The notes beneath the pieces are model-generated. The model searched no databases and had not been told where the DNA came from. It saw only the letters and a list, made by a program, of their open reading frames with translations. The position numbers and the translations under genes are program-made. Shown in pieces: positions 54,816 to 63,699 of a DNA stretch of 64,000 nt (position 1 is its first letter; each line of letters opens with the position of its first letter). The stretch comes from Methylotenera oryzisoli. GTDB lineage: Bacteria; Pseudomonadota; Gammaproteobacteria; Burkholderiales; Methylophilaceae. The DNA lies in NCBI RefSeq assembly GCF_004661485.1, contig NZ_PQVH01000008.1, positions 124,001-188,000 of the forward strand, written 5' to 3'.

Positions 54816-55595
54816 ATGAACAAGCAACCGACTGTTAAAGGCATACTCTTTGATTTAGATGGCGTGCTTTATACTGGCTCCAGCCCTATATCTGGAGCAA
54901 TAGATGCGGTGCGTACCATTAGAGCCAGTGGTCTACTATGCCGGTTTGTGACCAATACCAGCACATTGTCGCTGGTTTCATTACACAACAAGCTCAATGC
55001 CTTAGGCTTCTCCATCCCTATTCGTGAAATCATCAGTGCGCCTCAAGCCACATTGCTTTACTTAAAACAACAAACGCATGCCACTTGCCGCTTATTGCTG
55101 GCTGATGATGTTAAAAAAGATTTTAATGTACTGCCTCAATCATCGACTGATCCAGACTACATTGTGATTGGTGATATCGGCAATGCTTGGACTTACGCAT
55201 TACTCAATGATGTCTTTAACGCATTGATGAAGGGCGCAAAGCTGATCACTATTCATAAAAACAAGTTCTGGCAAACCGAGCAAGGACTGCAAATGGATAT
55301 AGGCGGTTTTGTAGAGGCTTTGGAATATGCCAGTGGTGTTAAAGCAATGGTCATCGGCAAACCGGCTCCTGAGTTTTTTAAAATCGCACTTGATGATTTA
55401 GGGCTCACGCCAGCAGAGGCAATGATGGTGGGCGATGATATTGATGTGGACGTGGGAGGCGGCCAGCAAGTAGGACTGACTGGAGTGTTGGTTAAAACCG
55501 GGAAGTATCGCCAGCACTATGCAGAAGCATCGGCAATTAGGCCTGATATCCTAATTGATTCAGTGGCAGATTTACCGAAAGCACTAGGGCTGTGA
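54816..55595 (+). CDS. HAD-family hydrolase (HAD-IIA, HDHD2/phospholysine type)
   Basis: The product has 259 residues from 54816, nine bases after GGAGGTG. Motif I is GILFDLDGVLYTG, motif II TNTSTLS, motif III about AMVIGKPAPEFF and motif IV MVGDDIDVDVGG. This is the TIGR01458-like HAD-IIA group (eukaryotic HDHD2/LHPP relatives). A phosphatase is likely, substrate unknown. Starts at 54807 and 54798 are less well placed. Confidence 0.87.
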   Translation: MNKQPTVKGILFDLDGVLYTGSSPISGAIDAVRTIRASGLLCRFVTNTSTLSLVSLHNKLNALGFSIPIREIISAPQATLLYLKQQTHATCRLLLADDVKKDFNVLPQSSTDPDYIVIGDIGNAWTYALLNDVFNALMKGAKLITIHKNKFWQTEQGLQMDIGGFVEALEYASGVKAMVIGKPAPEFFKIALDDLGLTPAEAMMVGDDIDVDVGGGQQVGLTGVLVKTGKYRQHYAEASAIRPDILIDSVADLPKALGL

Positions 55596-55652
55596 ACTAA
55601 GTAATACCACATAGCCATGATTGTCGTTAAACGGTGAAGAATGGAGTCTGAT

Positions 55653-55859
55653 ATGAATAACGAAACTTTCAATATGAGCATTCGTCAGTTCTTAAAAATG
55701 GCCGGCATTAGCTCCCAGCGGGAAATTGAACAAGCTGTAGCGCGAGCCAGCGCAAATAACACACTCAAAGGAAATGAGCATTTACCCGTTAAAATGACGC
55801 TCACAATAAGCGCATTGAACCTGAATGTCAGCTTTGATGGAACTATTGACCTTGGTTAA
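55653..55859 (+). CDS. DUF6494 family small protein
   Basis: The product has 68 residues: FNMSIRQFLKMAGISSQREIEQAVARA, then LKGNEHLPVKMTLTISALNLNVSFDGTIDLG. This matches a conserved short family (DUF6494 from memory) of unknown function. GGAG lies 6 bp before 55653. Confidence 0.75.
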   Translation: MNNETFNMSIRQFLKMAGISSQREIEQAVARASANNTLKGNEHLPVKMTLTISALNLNVSFDGTIDLG

Positions 55860-55930
55860 TACAATCAATAGGTTGTAATTTATAGTTAATTAAAAATATT
55901 AACTTTTTTGCGCTAAGTTTTGCCTTGTTG

Positions 55931-56278
55931 CTAGGCGCCATTGCCTGCCAACATATTGACTTTAGTTGCCATGATGAAGTCATTCTCATGCAAGCCGTTG
56001 ATTTTGTGTGTCTGAAAAACAACGCTACAGTAACCCCAGCCTATCGTGATATCCGGGTGGTGCCCTTCCTGTTCGCATAAGTGCCCAACACGTTGCGCCA
56101 GCGCCAATGCATCCATAAAGTTCTTAAGCTTAAATGTGCGTTTAATTTTGGTGGCATCATCGCGTAGCTCCCAGCCGGGCGCTAACGCTAGGTACTGATT
56201 AGCCACTTCAATGGTCATAGGTGGGATCCCACCCTGGCAAGGCGTACACTGTTTGGTAGTCAGGTCTATGCTGTTCAT
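55931..56278 (-). CDS. phhB: Pterin-4a-carbinolamine dehydratase
   Basis: The product has 115 residues. WELRDDATKIKRTFKLKNF and the motif EGHHPDITIGWG are diagnostic, with the adjacent histidines in the active site. It recycles the pterin cofactor of aromatic amino acid hydroxylases and also serves in other pterin routes. No hydroxylase gene is in the window. It is divergent from the suf operon. Confidence 0.93.
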   Translation of the reverse strand: MNSIDLTTKQCTPCQGGIPPMTIEVANQYLALAPGWELRDDATKIKRTFKLKNFMDALALAQRVGHLCEQEGHHPDITIGWGYCSVVFQTHKINGLHENDFIMATKVNMLAGNGA

Positions 56279-56527
56279 GGAAGCTCTCCTTAATTATTGA
56301 TAGAAGCACTTGAGTTATGACAAACTTTAAATATATTAGTTGTTATTCAGCACTTTTTAGTAGGCAGGCGTATCATGGAACTTATAAACAGGCCATAAGT
56401 CCCATTTATGTCACTGGCTTTAGAGTGACGCGGGCGTTTGGTGGTGGCGCTATCATTGGTGAAGCCAATGCCATGGAAGGTGCCGAATATGTTGCGCTAG
56501 AAGTGAATAGCGCGTGTGGTGGGCTTG
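56279..56527 (+). promoter_or_regulatory. suf operon upstream region
   Basis: TTGAGT (56310-56315), 16-bp spacer and TATATT (56332-56337) form a plausible promoter for suf, leaving a leader of about 180 nt. An open frame at 56317-56553 runs through it and into sufB, but it begins inside the promoter, matches no family I know and has no ribosome site, so I do not call it a gene. No clear IscR or Rrf2 regulator gene lies here. Confidence 0.4.
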
Positions 56528-57973
56528 ATGACTACTACGAAACAATTAGATGAATTAATTAACCGTGAGTATCAGCATGGTTTCTACACGCAGCTAGAAG
56601 CTGACACCATCCCGCTTGGCCTAAACGAGAGCACTGTCAGGCTTATTTCCGCAAAAAAAAATGAACCGGCCTTCATGCTTGAGTGGCGCTTAAAGGCTTA
56701 CCAGCACTGGTTAACGCTTTCAGAGCCCACATGGCCGAACCTGCATTACCCACCCATTGACTATCAGCACGCTTATTATTACTCTGCACCCAAATCAGAA
56801 AAAACTGGTCCGCGCGATTTATCAGAAATCGACCCAGAGTTACTGCGTACCTACGAGAAACTAGGCATTCCGCTAAGAGAGCAGCAGGTGTTGGCTGGCG
56901 TAGCGGTAGATGCGGTATTTGACAGCGTATCGGTAGCCACTACCTTTAAGCAAAAGTTATCTACGCTCGGGATTATTTTCTGCCCATTTTCAGAAGCTGT
57001 GCAGAAGCATCCGGAATTAGTGCAGCAATACCTAGGCTCTGTCGTGCCTTACACCGATAATTTTTTCGCAAGCTTGAATGCAGCAGTGTTTAGCGATGGC
57101 TCTTTCTGCTACATCCCCCCCGGGGTTAGATGCCCGATGGAGCTTTCAACTTACTTCCGCATTAACGCAAAGAATACGGGGCAGTTTGAGCGTACGCTTA
57201 TTATTGCTGACAAAGACTCCTATGTAAGCTATCTGGAAGGCTGCACCGCACCGATGCGAGATGAAAACCAGCTCCACGCTGCCGTTGTAGAGCTTATTGC
57301 ACTGGAAGGTGCTCGAATCAAGTACGCTACGGTACAGAACTGGTACCCTGGAGATAAAGACGGTAAAGGTGGCATTTATAATTTTGTTACCAAACGCGGA
57401 GATTGCCGTGGTGATCGATCACATATTTCATGGACTCAGGTAGAAACTGGCTCAGCCATTACCTGGAAGTACCCCAGCGTTATCTTGCGTGGCAATGGCT
57501 CTGTGGGTGAGTTTTACTCAGTCGCGCTCACCAACCACCACCAGCAAGCCGATACGGGGACTAAAATGATTCATATCGGCCAAGATACCAAGAGTACGGT
57601 GCTTTCTAAAGGAATTAGCGCAGGTTATGGCCAGAACACTTATAGAGGGTTGATTAAGGTGTTGTCTGGTGCAGAAAATGCGCGCAACTATACCCAGTGC
57701 GATTCATTGCTATTGGGCTCAAAATGTGGCGCACATACGTTTCCGTACATTGAAGTAAAAAACCCCAGTGCAAAGGTAGAACACGAAGCCTCTACCTCTC
57801 GTATCGGTGAAGACCAGTTGTTTTACTGCACTCAACGCGGCATCCCACCTGAGGACGCAGTATCAATGATCGTTAGTGGTTTTTGCAAAGCAGTGTTTCA
57901 GGAACTGCCCATGGAATTTGCGGTTGAGGCACAGAAATTATTAGGAGTCAGCTTAGAAGGTGGTACAGGCTAG
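56528..57973 (+). CDS. sufB: Fe-S cluster assembly scaffold SufB
   Basis: The product has 481 residues. YHYSAPK-type [37 protein letters not shown] begins the conserved part. [22 protein letters not shown] and [27 protein letters not shown] hold the conserved Cys. [16 protein letters not shown] is near the end. With SufC and SufD it builds Fe-S clusters. The start at 56528 ([15 protein letters not shown]) fits the family; a GTG at 56516 is the only longer option. Confidence 0.96.
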   Translation: MTTTKQLDELINREYQHGFYTQLEADTIPLGLNESTVRLISAKKNEPAFMLEWRLKAYQHWLTLSEPTWPNLHYPPIDYQHAYYYSAPKSEKTGPRDLSEIDPELLRTYEKLGIPLREQQVLAGVAVDAVFDSVSVATTFKQKLSTLGIIFCPFSEAVQKHPELVQQYLGSVVPYTDNFFASLNAAVFSDGSFCYIPPGVRCPMELSTYFRINAKNTGQFERTLIIADKDSYVSYLEGCTAPMRDENQLHAAVVELIALEGARIKYATVQNWYPGDKDGKGGIYNFVTKRGDCRGDRSHISWTQVETGSAITWKYPSVILRGNGSVGEFYSVALTNHHQQADTGTKMIHIGQDTKSTVLSKGISAGYGQNTYRGLIKVLSGAENARNYTQCDSLLLGSKCGAHTFPYIEVKNPSAKVEHEASTSRIGEDQLFYCTQRGIPPEDAVSMIVSGFCKAVFQELPMEFAVEAQKLLGVSLEGGTG

Positions 57974-57983
57974 GAGAGATTAC

Positions 57984-58784
57984 ATGCTATCTATCAAAAA
58001 CCTGCACGCATCAATTGACGGTAAAGAAATATTGCGTGGCATTGACCTTGAAGTGAAGGCGGGGGAAGTGCATGCCATTATGGGGCCTAATGCTTCTGGC
58101 AAAACTACGCTGGCTCAACTACTGGCTGGTAGAGCGCTTTATGCTGTTACCGCAGGGAGTGTTCAGTATCTTGGCCGAGATTTACTCAGCATGACACCAG
58201 AGCAGCGTGCTTGTGAAGGCGTGTTTCTGGCTTTTCAATACCCAGTTGAAATTCCAGGGATTAGTAATGCGCTATTTCTTAAAACAGCACTTAACGCCAT
58301 CCGTAAATATCACCTGTTGCCAGAGTTGGATGCGATGGATTTTCTGAGCCTAGTGCGCGAACGGATGAAACGAGTCGGCATGGATGACGCTATGCTGTTA
58401 CGTGCGGTGAATGAGGGGTTTTCTGGAGGCGAGAAAAAACGTAATGAAATATTGCAGCTAAGCGTGCTGCAACCAAAATTAGCCATTCTTGATGAAACTG
58501 ATTCTGGCCTTGATATAGATGCACTCAAATTGATTGCTGATGGCATCAACGATATGCGTGATCATGAACGTGCAATCATTCTGGTGACTCACTACCAACG
58601 GCTTTTGGACTACGTTGTACCAGATATGGTGCATGTGCTGTCACAAGGACGCATTGTTAAATCAGGCGGGGCAGATTTGGCTAAGAATCTTGAACAGCAC
58701 GGTTACAGCTGGGTTAATACGGATGCCATTGCTAACCAAGCCATTCAGAATAGCCAGATAACCCAAGCCAACCAAGCCCCTTAG
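57984..58784 (+). CDS. sufC: SufC ATPase
   Basis: The product has 266 residues. Walker A is MGPNASGKTTL, the signature is FSGGEKKRNEILQ and Walker B is LAILDETDSGLDIDAL, all typical of SufC. I start at 57984 (MLSIKNLHASIDGKEIL), with AGGAG 8 bp upstream. It powers the SufBCD scaffold. Confidence 0.97.
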   Translation: MLSIKNLHASIDGKEILRGIDLEVKAGEVHAIMGPNASGKTTLAQLLAGRALYAVTAGSVQYLGRDLLSMTPEQRACEGVFLAFQYPVEIPGISNALFLKTALNAIRKYHLLPELDAMDFLSLVRERMKRVGMDDAMLLRAVNEGFSGGEKKRNEILQLSVLQPKLAILDETDSGLDIDALKLIADGINDMRDHERAIILVTHYQRLLDYVVPDMVHVLSQGRIVKSGGADLAKNLEQHGYSWVNTDAIANQAIQNSQITQANQAP

Positions 58785-58794
58785 GAGCTAAGCC

Positions 58795-60123
58795 ATGCAT
58801 GCGCAACCACAATCTTGGCAAAATATAGCGTTATCGCTAGTGCCATATGAGCTGGCCGGTAACAGCACACCTTGGGTGTTGGCAACAAGGAAAGCCGCGT
58901 TTAAGCGTTTTGAATCCCATGGATTTCCTACCAGACGCGAAGAGGAGTGGAAATACACCGATGTGTCATTGATTAGTAAGCGCGGAACGCTAGCCCCTGA
59001 CAACATCCCACCTGAAGCATCATCTGAAGCAAAGTTACTTGCTTGGACCTTGCCTAGTGAAGGCATGCATCTGATGGTGTTTGTGAATGGGCACTTTGAT
59101 TCTGGCTTATCTAACATTGACGATTTGCCTGCAGGTGTGCAGATAAGCAGTCTTGCGGATATGCTGGATGAAGGCGCAGAGCTACCAAAAGACTTGTTTA
59201 AGCAACAGCATGAACATACTGTATTTTCTGCGCTAAACAATGCATTTGTGACTGATGGTGCAGTATTGAACATTACACCAAATACAGTGGTGAATAAACC
59301 GATTTATATTTTGCTTATCGCCAGCGGGCATGGCACGGCAATTTATCCGCGCATGATTATCATGGCTGGGGCTGGTGCACGCGCTACCATCATTGAACAC
59401 TATATGGGCACTTTAGATGCACATAATTTCACCAATGCTACGACGCAGATTAACCTAGGTGATGGTGCAACGATTGAGCATTGCAAGCTTACACAGGAAG
59501 GCCCAGCAGCCGCACATATTGCAGGTATCCACGTACAACAAGCCGAGGGCAGCCACTTTACTTCTAAATCATTTGTATTTGGCGGGCGATTAGTCCGAAA
59601 CGATATTACTGTTAGCCTGAATGAGCCTAATTGCACATGCACCTTAGATGGTTTATATCTGTTAAATGATAAGCAGCATGTTGACCACCATACACGTATT
59701 GACCACATAGCAGCCTCATGTACTAGCCGCGAATACTACCGAGGCGTGCTAGATGGGGAGTCGCGCGGCGTATTTAACGGAAAAGTCATTGTGCACCATG
59801 GGGCTAATAACACTGATGCAAATCAGACAAACCATAACTTGCTGCTGTCACGGCAAGCTGAAATTGATACTAAACCGCAGCTGGAAATTTTTGCGGATGA
59901 TGTTAAATGCACACATGGGGCAACCGTGGGGCAATTGAGTGATGAAAGCTTGTTTTACTTACGCTCACGTGGCCTAGATGAAGTAGTGGCGCGCTCAATG
60001 CTGATTTATGGGTTTGCTAATGACATCATTCGTGGCGTGAATGTGCCTTACTTACGCACACGCCTGGAGCATCTTTTATTAGATCGTTTGCCACAGGGGG
60101 AGATGGTCAAGGAGCTGCTATGA
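58795..60123 (+). CDS. sufD: SufD
   Basis: The product has 442 residues. RREEEWKYTDVSLI and the beta-helical core (HTRIDHIAASCTSREYYRGVLDGESRGVFNGKVIVHHGANNTDANQTNHNLLLS) are diagnostic. CTHGATVGQLSDESLFYLRSRGL ends the core and contains the conserved His. It pairs with SufB. It overlaps sufS by 4 bp (ATGA). Confidence 0.97.
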   Translation: MHAQPQSWQNIALSLVPYELAGNSTPWVLATRKAAFKRFESHGFPTRREEEWKYTDVSLISKRGTLAPDNIPPEASSEAKLLAWTLPSEGMHLMVFVNGHFDSGLSNIDDLPAGVQISSLADMLDEGAELPKDLFKQQHEHTVFSALNNAFVTDGAVLNITPNTVVNKPIYILLIASGHGTAIYPRMIIMAGAGARATIIEHYMGTLDAHNFTNATTQINLGDGATIEHCKLTQEGPAAAHIAGIHVQQAEGSHFTSKSFVFGGRLVRNDITVSLNEPNCTCTLDGLYLLNDKQHVDHHTRIDHIAASCTSREYYRGVLDGESRGVFNGKVIVHHGANNTDANQTNHNLLLSRQAEIDTKPQLEIFADDVKCTHGATVGQLSDESLFYLRSRGLDEVVARSMLIYGFANDIIRGVNVPYLRTRLEHLLLDRLPQGEMVKELL

Positions 60124-61415
60124 AAATGGGTGAATTCCATATGAACAAGCATGGTGGTACAAATGATGCAAGCACGGTTGAGTCCGAGATTACCAATCAC
60201 CTGCTGGTACAGCATTGGCGAAAAGACTTCCCAATACTTCACACCAGCTTGTATGGTAAACCGCTAGTTTATTTTGACAATGCTGCCACCACACAAAAAC
60301 CATCGATAGTCATCGAGGCGGAGAATCACTATTATCGTCACACCAACGCTAATGTACACCGCGGTATTCACACCTTAAGCCAGCAAGCTACAGAAGTATT
60401 TGAGTCTGCCAGAGGCAAGTTGCGGCAACTCATTAACGCGCGTCATGACCATGAAATAATATTTGTTCGCGGCACCACAGAAGCCATTAATTTAGTCGCA
60501 CAGAGCTATGGGCGCAGCAGGTTTAAGGCTGGTGATGAAATTATTATCAGTGCTATGGAGCATCATTCCAACATCGTTCCATGGCAAATGCTGTGTCAGC
60601 AAACCGGTGCCATCTTGCGCGTAGTGCCGGTGAGCGATGCTGGCGAGCTGGATATCAATGTCTATCAATCGTTACTCAATAAAAAAACCAAACTGGTTGC
60701 CATTTCACACGTATCCAACACTTTGGGTAGCATTAACCCTGTTAAAACCATCATCAACTATGCACATGCGAAACATGTGCCAGTGTTGCTGGATGGCGCA
60801 CAGGCGATTGCTCATCTTCCTGTCGATGTTCAAGATTTAGATTGTGACTTTTATGCTTTTTCTGGCCATAAACTATATGGACCAACAGGAATTGGCGTGC
60901 TTTATGGTAAAGCTGACCTGTTAGACGAAATGCCCCCATACCAAGGGGGAGGGGACATGATTAGCTCAGTAAGTTTTGAGGCCACGACTTACAACAAGCT
61001 ACCGTATAAGTTTGAAGCAGGTACTCCCAATATTGCCGGTGCAGTTGGCCTTGGTACCGCGGTGGACTACTTAAGCGCCATAGGGCTTGATGCTATTGTC
61101 AAGCACGAAGACTCTCTCTTAAATTACGCCTCTGAGCTGATGACCAACATACCAGAGCTACGCATCATCGGCAACGCCAGACATAAAACCGGCATCATTT
61201 CATACGTAATGGCTGGTGTGCATCCGCATGACATCGGTACCTTTTTAGATAGGCAAGCCATTGCCGTCCGCACTGGTCATCATTGCACCATGCCGCTAAT
61301 GGAGCGTTTTGGCGTTCCGGCGACGGTGCGTATCTCATTTGCGCTATACAACACAAAAAATGAGATAGATAAGCTAGTGAGTGCAATTTATCAAGCAAGG
61401 GAGTTATTTAAGTGA
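60120..61415 (+). CDS. sufS: Cysteine desulfurase SufS
   Basis: The product has 431 residues from 60120; an internal ATG at 60141 is also possible. VYFDNAATTQKPSIVIEA, TTEAINLVAQSYG and AMEHHSNIVPWQ are typical. The PLP lysine is in FYAFSGHKLYGPTGIGV. The active-site Cys389 lies in VRTGHHCTMPLMERF. It supplies persulfide sulfur. It overlaps sufU by 4 bp (GTGA). Confidence 0.96.
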   Translation: MKMGEFHMNKHGGTNDASTVESEITNHLLVQHWRKDFPILHTSLYGKPLVYFDNAATTQKPSIVIEAENHYYRHTNANVHRGIHTLSQQATEVFESARGKLRQLINARHDHEIIFVRGTTEAINLVAQSYGRSRFKAGDEIIISAMEHHSNIVPWQMLCQQTGAILRVVPVSDAGELDINVYQSLLNKKTKLVAISHVSNTLGSINPVKTIINYAHAKHVPVLLDGAQAIAHLPVDVQDLDCDFYAFSGHKLYGPTGIGVLYGKADLLDEMPPYQGGGDMISSVSFEATTYNKLPYKFEAGTPNIAGAVGLGTAVDYLSAIGLDAIVKHEDSLLNYASELMTNIPELRIIGNARHKTGIISYVMAGVHPHDIGTFLDRQAIAVRTGHHCTMPLMERFGVPATVRISFALYNTKNEIDKLVSAIYQARELFK

Positions 61416-61852
61416 ACGACTTGCGCGATCTCTATCAAGACATGATTTTTGACCATTACCGTCAGCCTAGAAACTATGGTCAACTGGAGAATGCTAACCA
61501 TAAAGCAGAAGGCTACAATCCATTATGCGGAGATAAAGTAAGCTTAACGCTCACACTCAAAGATGGCGTTATTCACGACCTAAAGTTTGAAGGTAGCGGC
61601 TGCGCAATTTCAACTGCTTCAGCCTCACTGATGACAGAGGCATTAAAAGGAAAAACTGCAGAAGAAGCACTTAGTATGCTCGAGGATTTTAAAGCATTAG
61701 TGACTGGTGCCAGTGTAGCTAAAGATATGGGAAAGCTCACTGTACTCGCTGGCGTGCAAGCGTTTCCGCAACGGGTTAAATGCGCCACACTGGCATGGCA
61801 CACATTGCAAGCGGCGTTAAAAAGCAGCACTGAGCCTGTGACCACGGAGTAA
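61412..61852 (+). CDS. sufU: SufU-type Fe-S assembly protein
   Basis: The product has 146 residues. Cys39 (NPLCGD), Asp41, Cys64 (GSGCAIST) and Cys124 (RVKCATLAW) are the SufU ligands. The longer insertion between the second and third Cys separates SufU from IscU. In Firmicutes SufU is a zinc-dependent sulfur acceptor for SufS. No sufE is in this operon, so SufU may fill that role. The start is GTG. Confidence 0.92.
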   Translation: MNDLRDLYQDMIFDHYRQPRNYGQLENANHKAEGYNPLCGDKVSLTLTLKDGVIHDLKFEGSGCAISTASASLMTEALKGKTAEEALSMLEDFKALVTGASVAKDMGKLTVLAGVQAFPQRVKCATLAWHTLQAALKSSTEPVTTE

Positions 61853-61859
61853 GTAATCT

Positions 61860-62219
61860 ATGATGTTTGATTGGAAAAAGTTCGCAGATGAGCAGCAAGC
61901 CCCGGCACCAAGCAAAGAAGCACTTTTGGTGCGGGTAAGAGAGATGTTGCAGTCAATATATGACCCAGAACTTCCAGTGAACATATACGACCTAGGCTTG
62001 GTTTACCAATTAGAGGCCACGGAATCTGGGCACATCAATATCACCATGACACTCACCACGCCCAATTGCCCAGTAGCACAAACCTTTCCTGATACCGTGC
62101 GGGAAAAATTGCTTTGTGTGCCAGGTGTTAACGGCGTAGATGTGACGTTGGTATGGGATCCACCGTGGGGCCGTGACAGTATGAGTGAAGCGGCTAAATT
62201 ACAACTTGGCATGCTATAA
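61860..62219 (+). CDS. sufT: SufT / MIP18-family (DUF59) Fe-S maturation protein
   Basis: The product has 119 residues. YDPELPVNIYDLGLVYQL is the DUF59 core; MTLTTPNCPVAQTFPDTVR holds the conserved Cys. VDVTLVWDPPWGRDSMSEAAKLQLGML ends it. SufT helps transfer clusters to proteins. It begins 7 bp after sufU; ATGATG offers two start codons. Confidence 0.94.
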   Translation: MMFDWKKFADEQQAPAPSKEALLVRVREMLQSIYDPELPVNIYDLGLVYQLEATESGHINITMTLTTPNCPVAQTFPDTVREKLLCVPGVNGVDVTLVWDPPWGRDSMSEAAKLQLGML

Positions 62220-62230
62220 GGAGCACAAAT

Positions 62231-62560
62231 ATGAGTAACTGGATAGATGTGGCGGCAATAGACGATTTTAAATCTGGCACTTGCCGCGTGGTAAAGACTG
62301 ACGAAGCATCGGTTGCCGTATTTAACATTAATGGGCGTTACTATGCGATTGATAACCTGTGTAGCCACGAGGAGGCTGAATTATCAACCGGAAAACTTGA
62401 GCGTGATGAAGTCATTTGCCCGCTACATGGGGCGCACTTTTCTTTGGTAACTGGAGAGGCGCTCACTGCGCCTGCCTATGAAAATTTAAGAACCTACCCA
62501 GTCAGAATTAATAATGGATGGCTAGAAGTGGATACCGAACTTCAGTGGGATATTGCCTAG
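62231..62560 (+). CDS. Rieske-type [2Fe-2S] ferredoxin
   Basis: The product has 109 residues. Cys44 and His46 (NLCSHEEAEL) and Cys63 and His66 (VICPLHGAHF) are the CxH and CxxH ligands. It resembles NirD/biphenyl-ferredoxin proteins. As last gene of suf it may be an electron donor for cluster assembly or a client protein; its partner is unknown. AAGGAG lies 7 bp upstream. Confidence 0.93.
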   Translation: MSNWIDVAAIDDFKSGTCRVVKTDEASVAVFNINGRYYAIDNLCSHEEAELSTGKLERDEVICPLHGAHFSLVTGEALTAPAYENLRTYPVRINNGWLEVDTELQWDIA

Positions 62561-62658
62561 ATACAAGCATATATCAATGATTTAATAGCTTACTTCAGAC
62601 AATTGTAATTAAATGTCATGTATAAATGCATAAATAGTTCTACAATGAGTACCATAGC

Positions 62659-62721
62659 TAAGTAAAAACAAAGCTTAAGTAAAAACAAAGTCAAATAAAT
62701 ATAAGGTTAAGTAAACACAAG
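62659..62721 (+). repeat. AT-rich direct repeats downstream of suf
   Basis: TAAGTAAAAACAAAG occurs at 62659-62673 and 62676-62690, with a variant TAAGTAAACACAAG at 62708-62721. They lie in the 215-bp gap before the Yip1-like gene, otherwise without visible content. Confidence 0.55.
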
Positions 62722-62775
62722 ATTTAGATATAACGATACATAAGCTAATGACCAATTTTTTGGGAGGGTAGTTTC

Positions 62776-63357
62776 ATGAGTCTTTTAAATTTATTCTGGT
62801 TGTTTTTTGTACCAACAAAAGGATGGCGGCATCTCGTACAGCGCAAGCTATCTATGCACAGGCTTTATTTGCTGCATGTAGTTCCAATGTCATTGATACC
62901 CCCGTTGTTCATCTACTGTGCAGCGGGGAAATACGCGGGAGACTTACTTCCGGTTTTATCTAATCAGAAATTATTATTAGTCGCAGCAATTCTGTTCGTT
63001 GTTGAGTTGGCTTCGGTTCCGGTGATGGGTCTCATTATTCGCCAATTAGGGGAGGTTGCAGAAATTCACCCCACCTATCATCAAGCCTTCACGCTTGCAG
63101 CTGTAGCACCCACTCCTTTATGGCTAGCGCCAATTGTGCTTTTGGTCCCTGACATGACGTTTAACCTAGTAGTGCTCACCATGGCATTAATGGCCACGGT
63201 AGGATTTATCTATTATGGGGTTCCTGCGGTGTTTCATATAAAAGAGCGCGGTCATGCGATTTTGATGTTTGGCGCTGTATTAACTGCAGGTGTTATTGGC
63301 TGGGCGCTGCTAATGATTGTTACCTTAGTGGTATTAGGTAGCGTGCAGAACTTATAA
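62776..63357 (+). CDS. Yip1-family membrane protein
   Basis: The product has 193 residues with about five membrane segments (near 33-50, 62-85, 103-123, 128-150 and 160-190). LFFVPTKGWRHLVQRK at the start, then HRLYLLHVVPMSLIPPLFIYC, matches bacterial Yip1 proteins. GGGAGG lies 9 bp upstream. The role is unknown. Confidence 0.8.
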   Translation: MSLLNLFWLFFVPTKGWRHLVQRKLSMHRLYLLHVVPMSLIPPLFIYCAAGKYAGDLLPVLSNQKLLLVAAILFVVELASVPVMGLIIRQLGEVAEIHPTYHQAFTLAAVAPTPLWLAPIVLLVPDMTFNLVVLTMALMATVGFIYYGVPAVFHIKERGHAILMFGAVLTAGVIGWALLMIVTLVVLGSVQNL

Positions 63358-63378
63358 TTGCGGTAGTATCGTTCACAC

Positions 63379-63409
63379 CATCAAGAGGCTCTAAATGAGC
63401 CTCTTGATG
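63379..63409 (+). terminator. Stem-loop terminator after the Yip1-like gene
   Basis: CATCAAGAGGCTC (63379-63391), loop TAAAT, GAGCCTCTTGATG (63397-63409): 13 perfect pairs. The T-run after it is weak, so it may be only partly efficient. Confidence 0.7.
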
Positions 63410-63451
63410 CATTTATGTTTGCTGAAAATGAGTTAAAAGGGTAATGAGTAG

Positions 63452-63628
63452 ATGTTTTGGCGTAATAATAAAAACCTAAACCTTTATAAAATCTTACATC
63501 ACGCCACAGACTGCACCAACAGCCGAGATGGTGCAAAAATGGTAGTGTATTGTCCGATTGAGCGACCAGAGCAAGTGTTTGTTAGAGATGAAGCTGAGTT
63601 CATGGTGAAATTTACACAAGTCGACTAG
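63452..63628 (+). CDS. 58-residue protein, DUF1653-like
   Basis: An ATG at 63452 opens a frame of 58 residues: MFWRNNKNLNLYKILHHATD, then GAKMVVYCPIERPEQVFVRDEAEFMVKFTQVD. The pattern 'Y..l..At.......VVY.......fVR....F..' resembles DUF1653. AAGGG lies about 10 bp upstream. It is convergent with rdgC. The match is by eye. Confidence 0.55.
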   Translation: MFWRNNKNLNLYKILHHATDCTNSRDGAKMVVYCPIERPEQVFVRDEAEFMVKFTQVD

Positions 63629-63656
63629 TATTTTGGATATTGACCAGCATTTCAAC

Positions 63657-63686
63657 CGGTACCCAACCCATTCAGGTTGAGTACCG
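63657..63686. terminator. Hairpin between the convergent 58-residue ORF and rdgC
   Basis: CGGTAC-C-CAACC (63657-63668) pairs with GGTTG-A-GTACCG (63675-63686), one mismatch. A second small stem CACAAT/ATTGTG follows. T-runs are poor on both strands; a bidirectional terminator is possible. Confidence 0.45.
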
Positions 63687-63699
63687 TGTGCAACACAAT

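Noticed and set aside
56317-56553. 78-codon frame before sufB
   Set aside because: It starts inside a plausible promoter, overlaps sufB by 26 bp, lacks a ribosome site and matches no Suf or Rrf2 protein I know. A gene remnant cannot be excluded.
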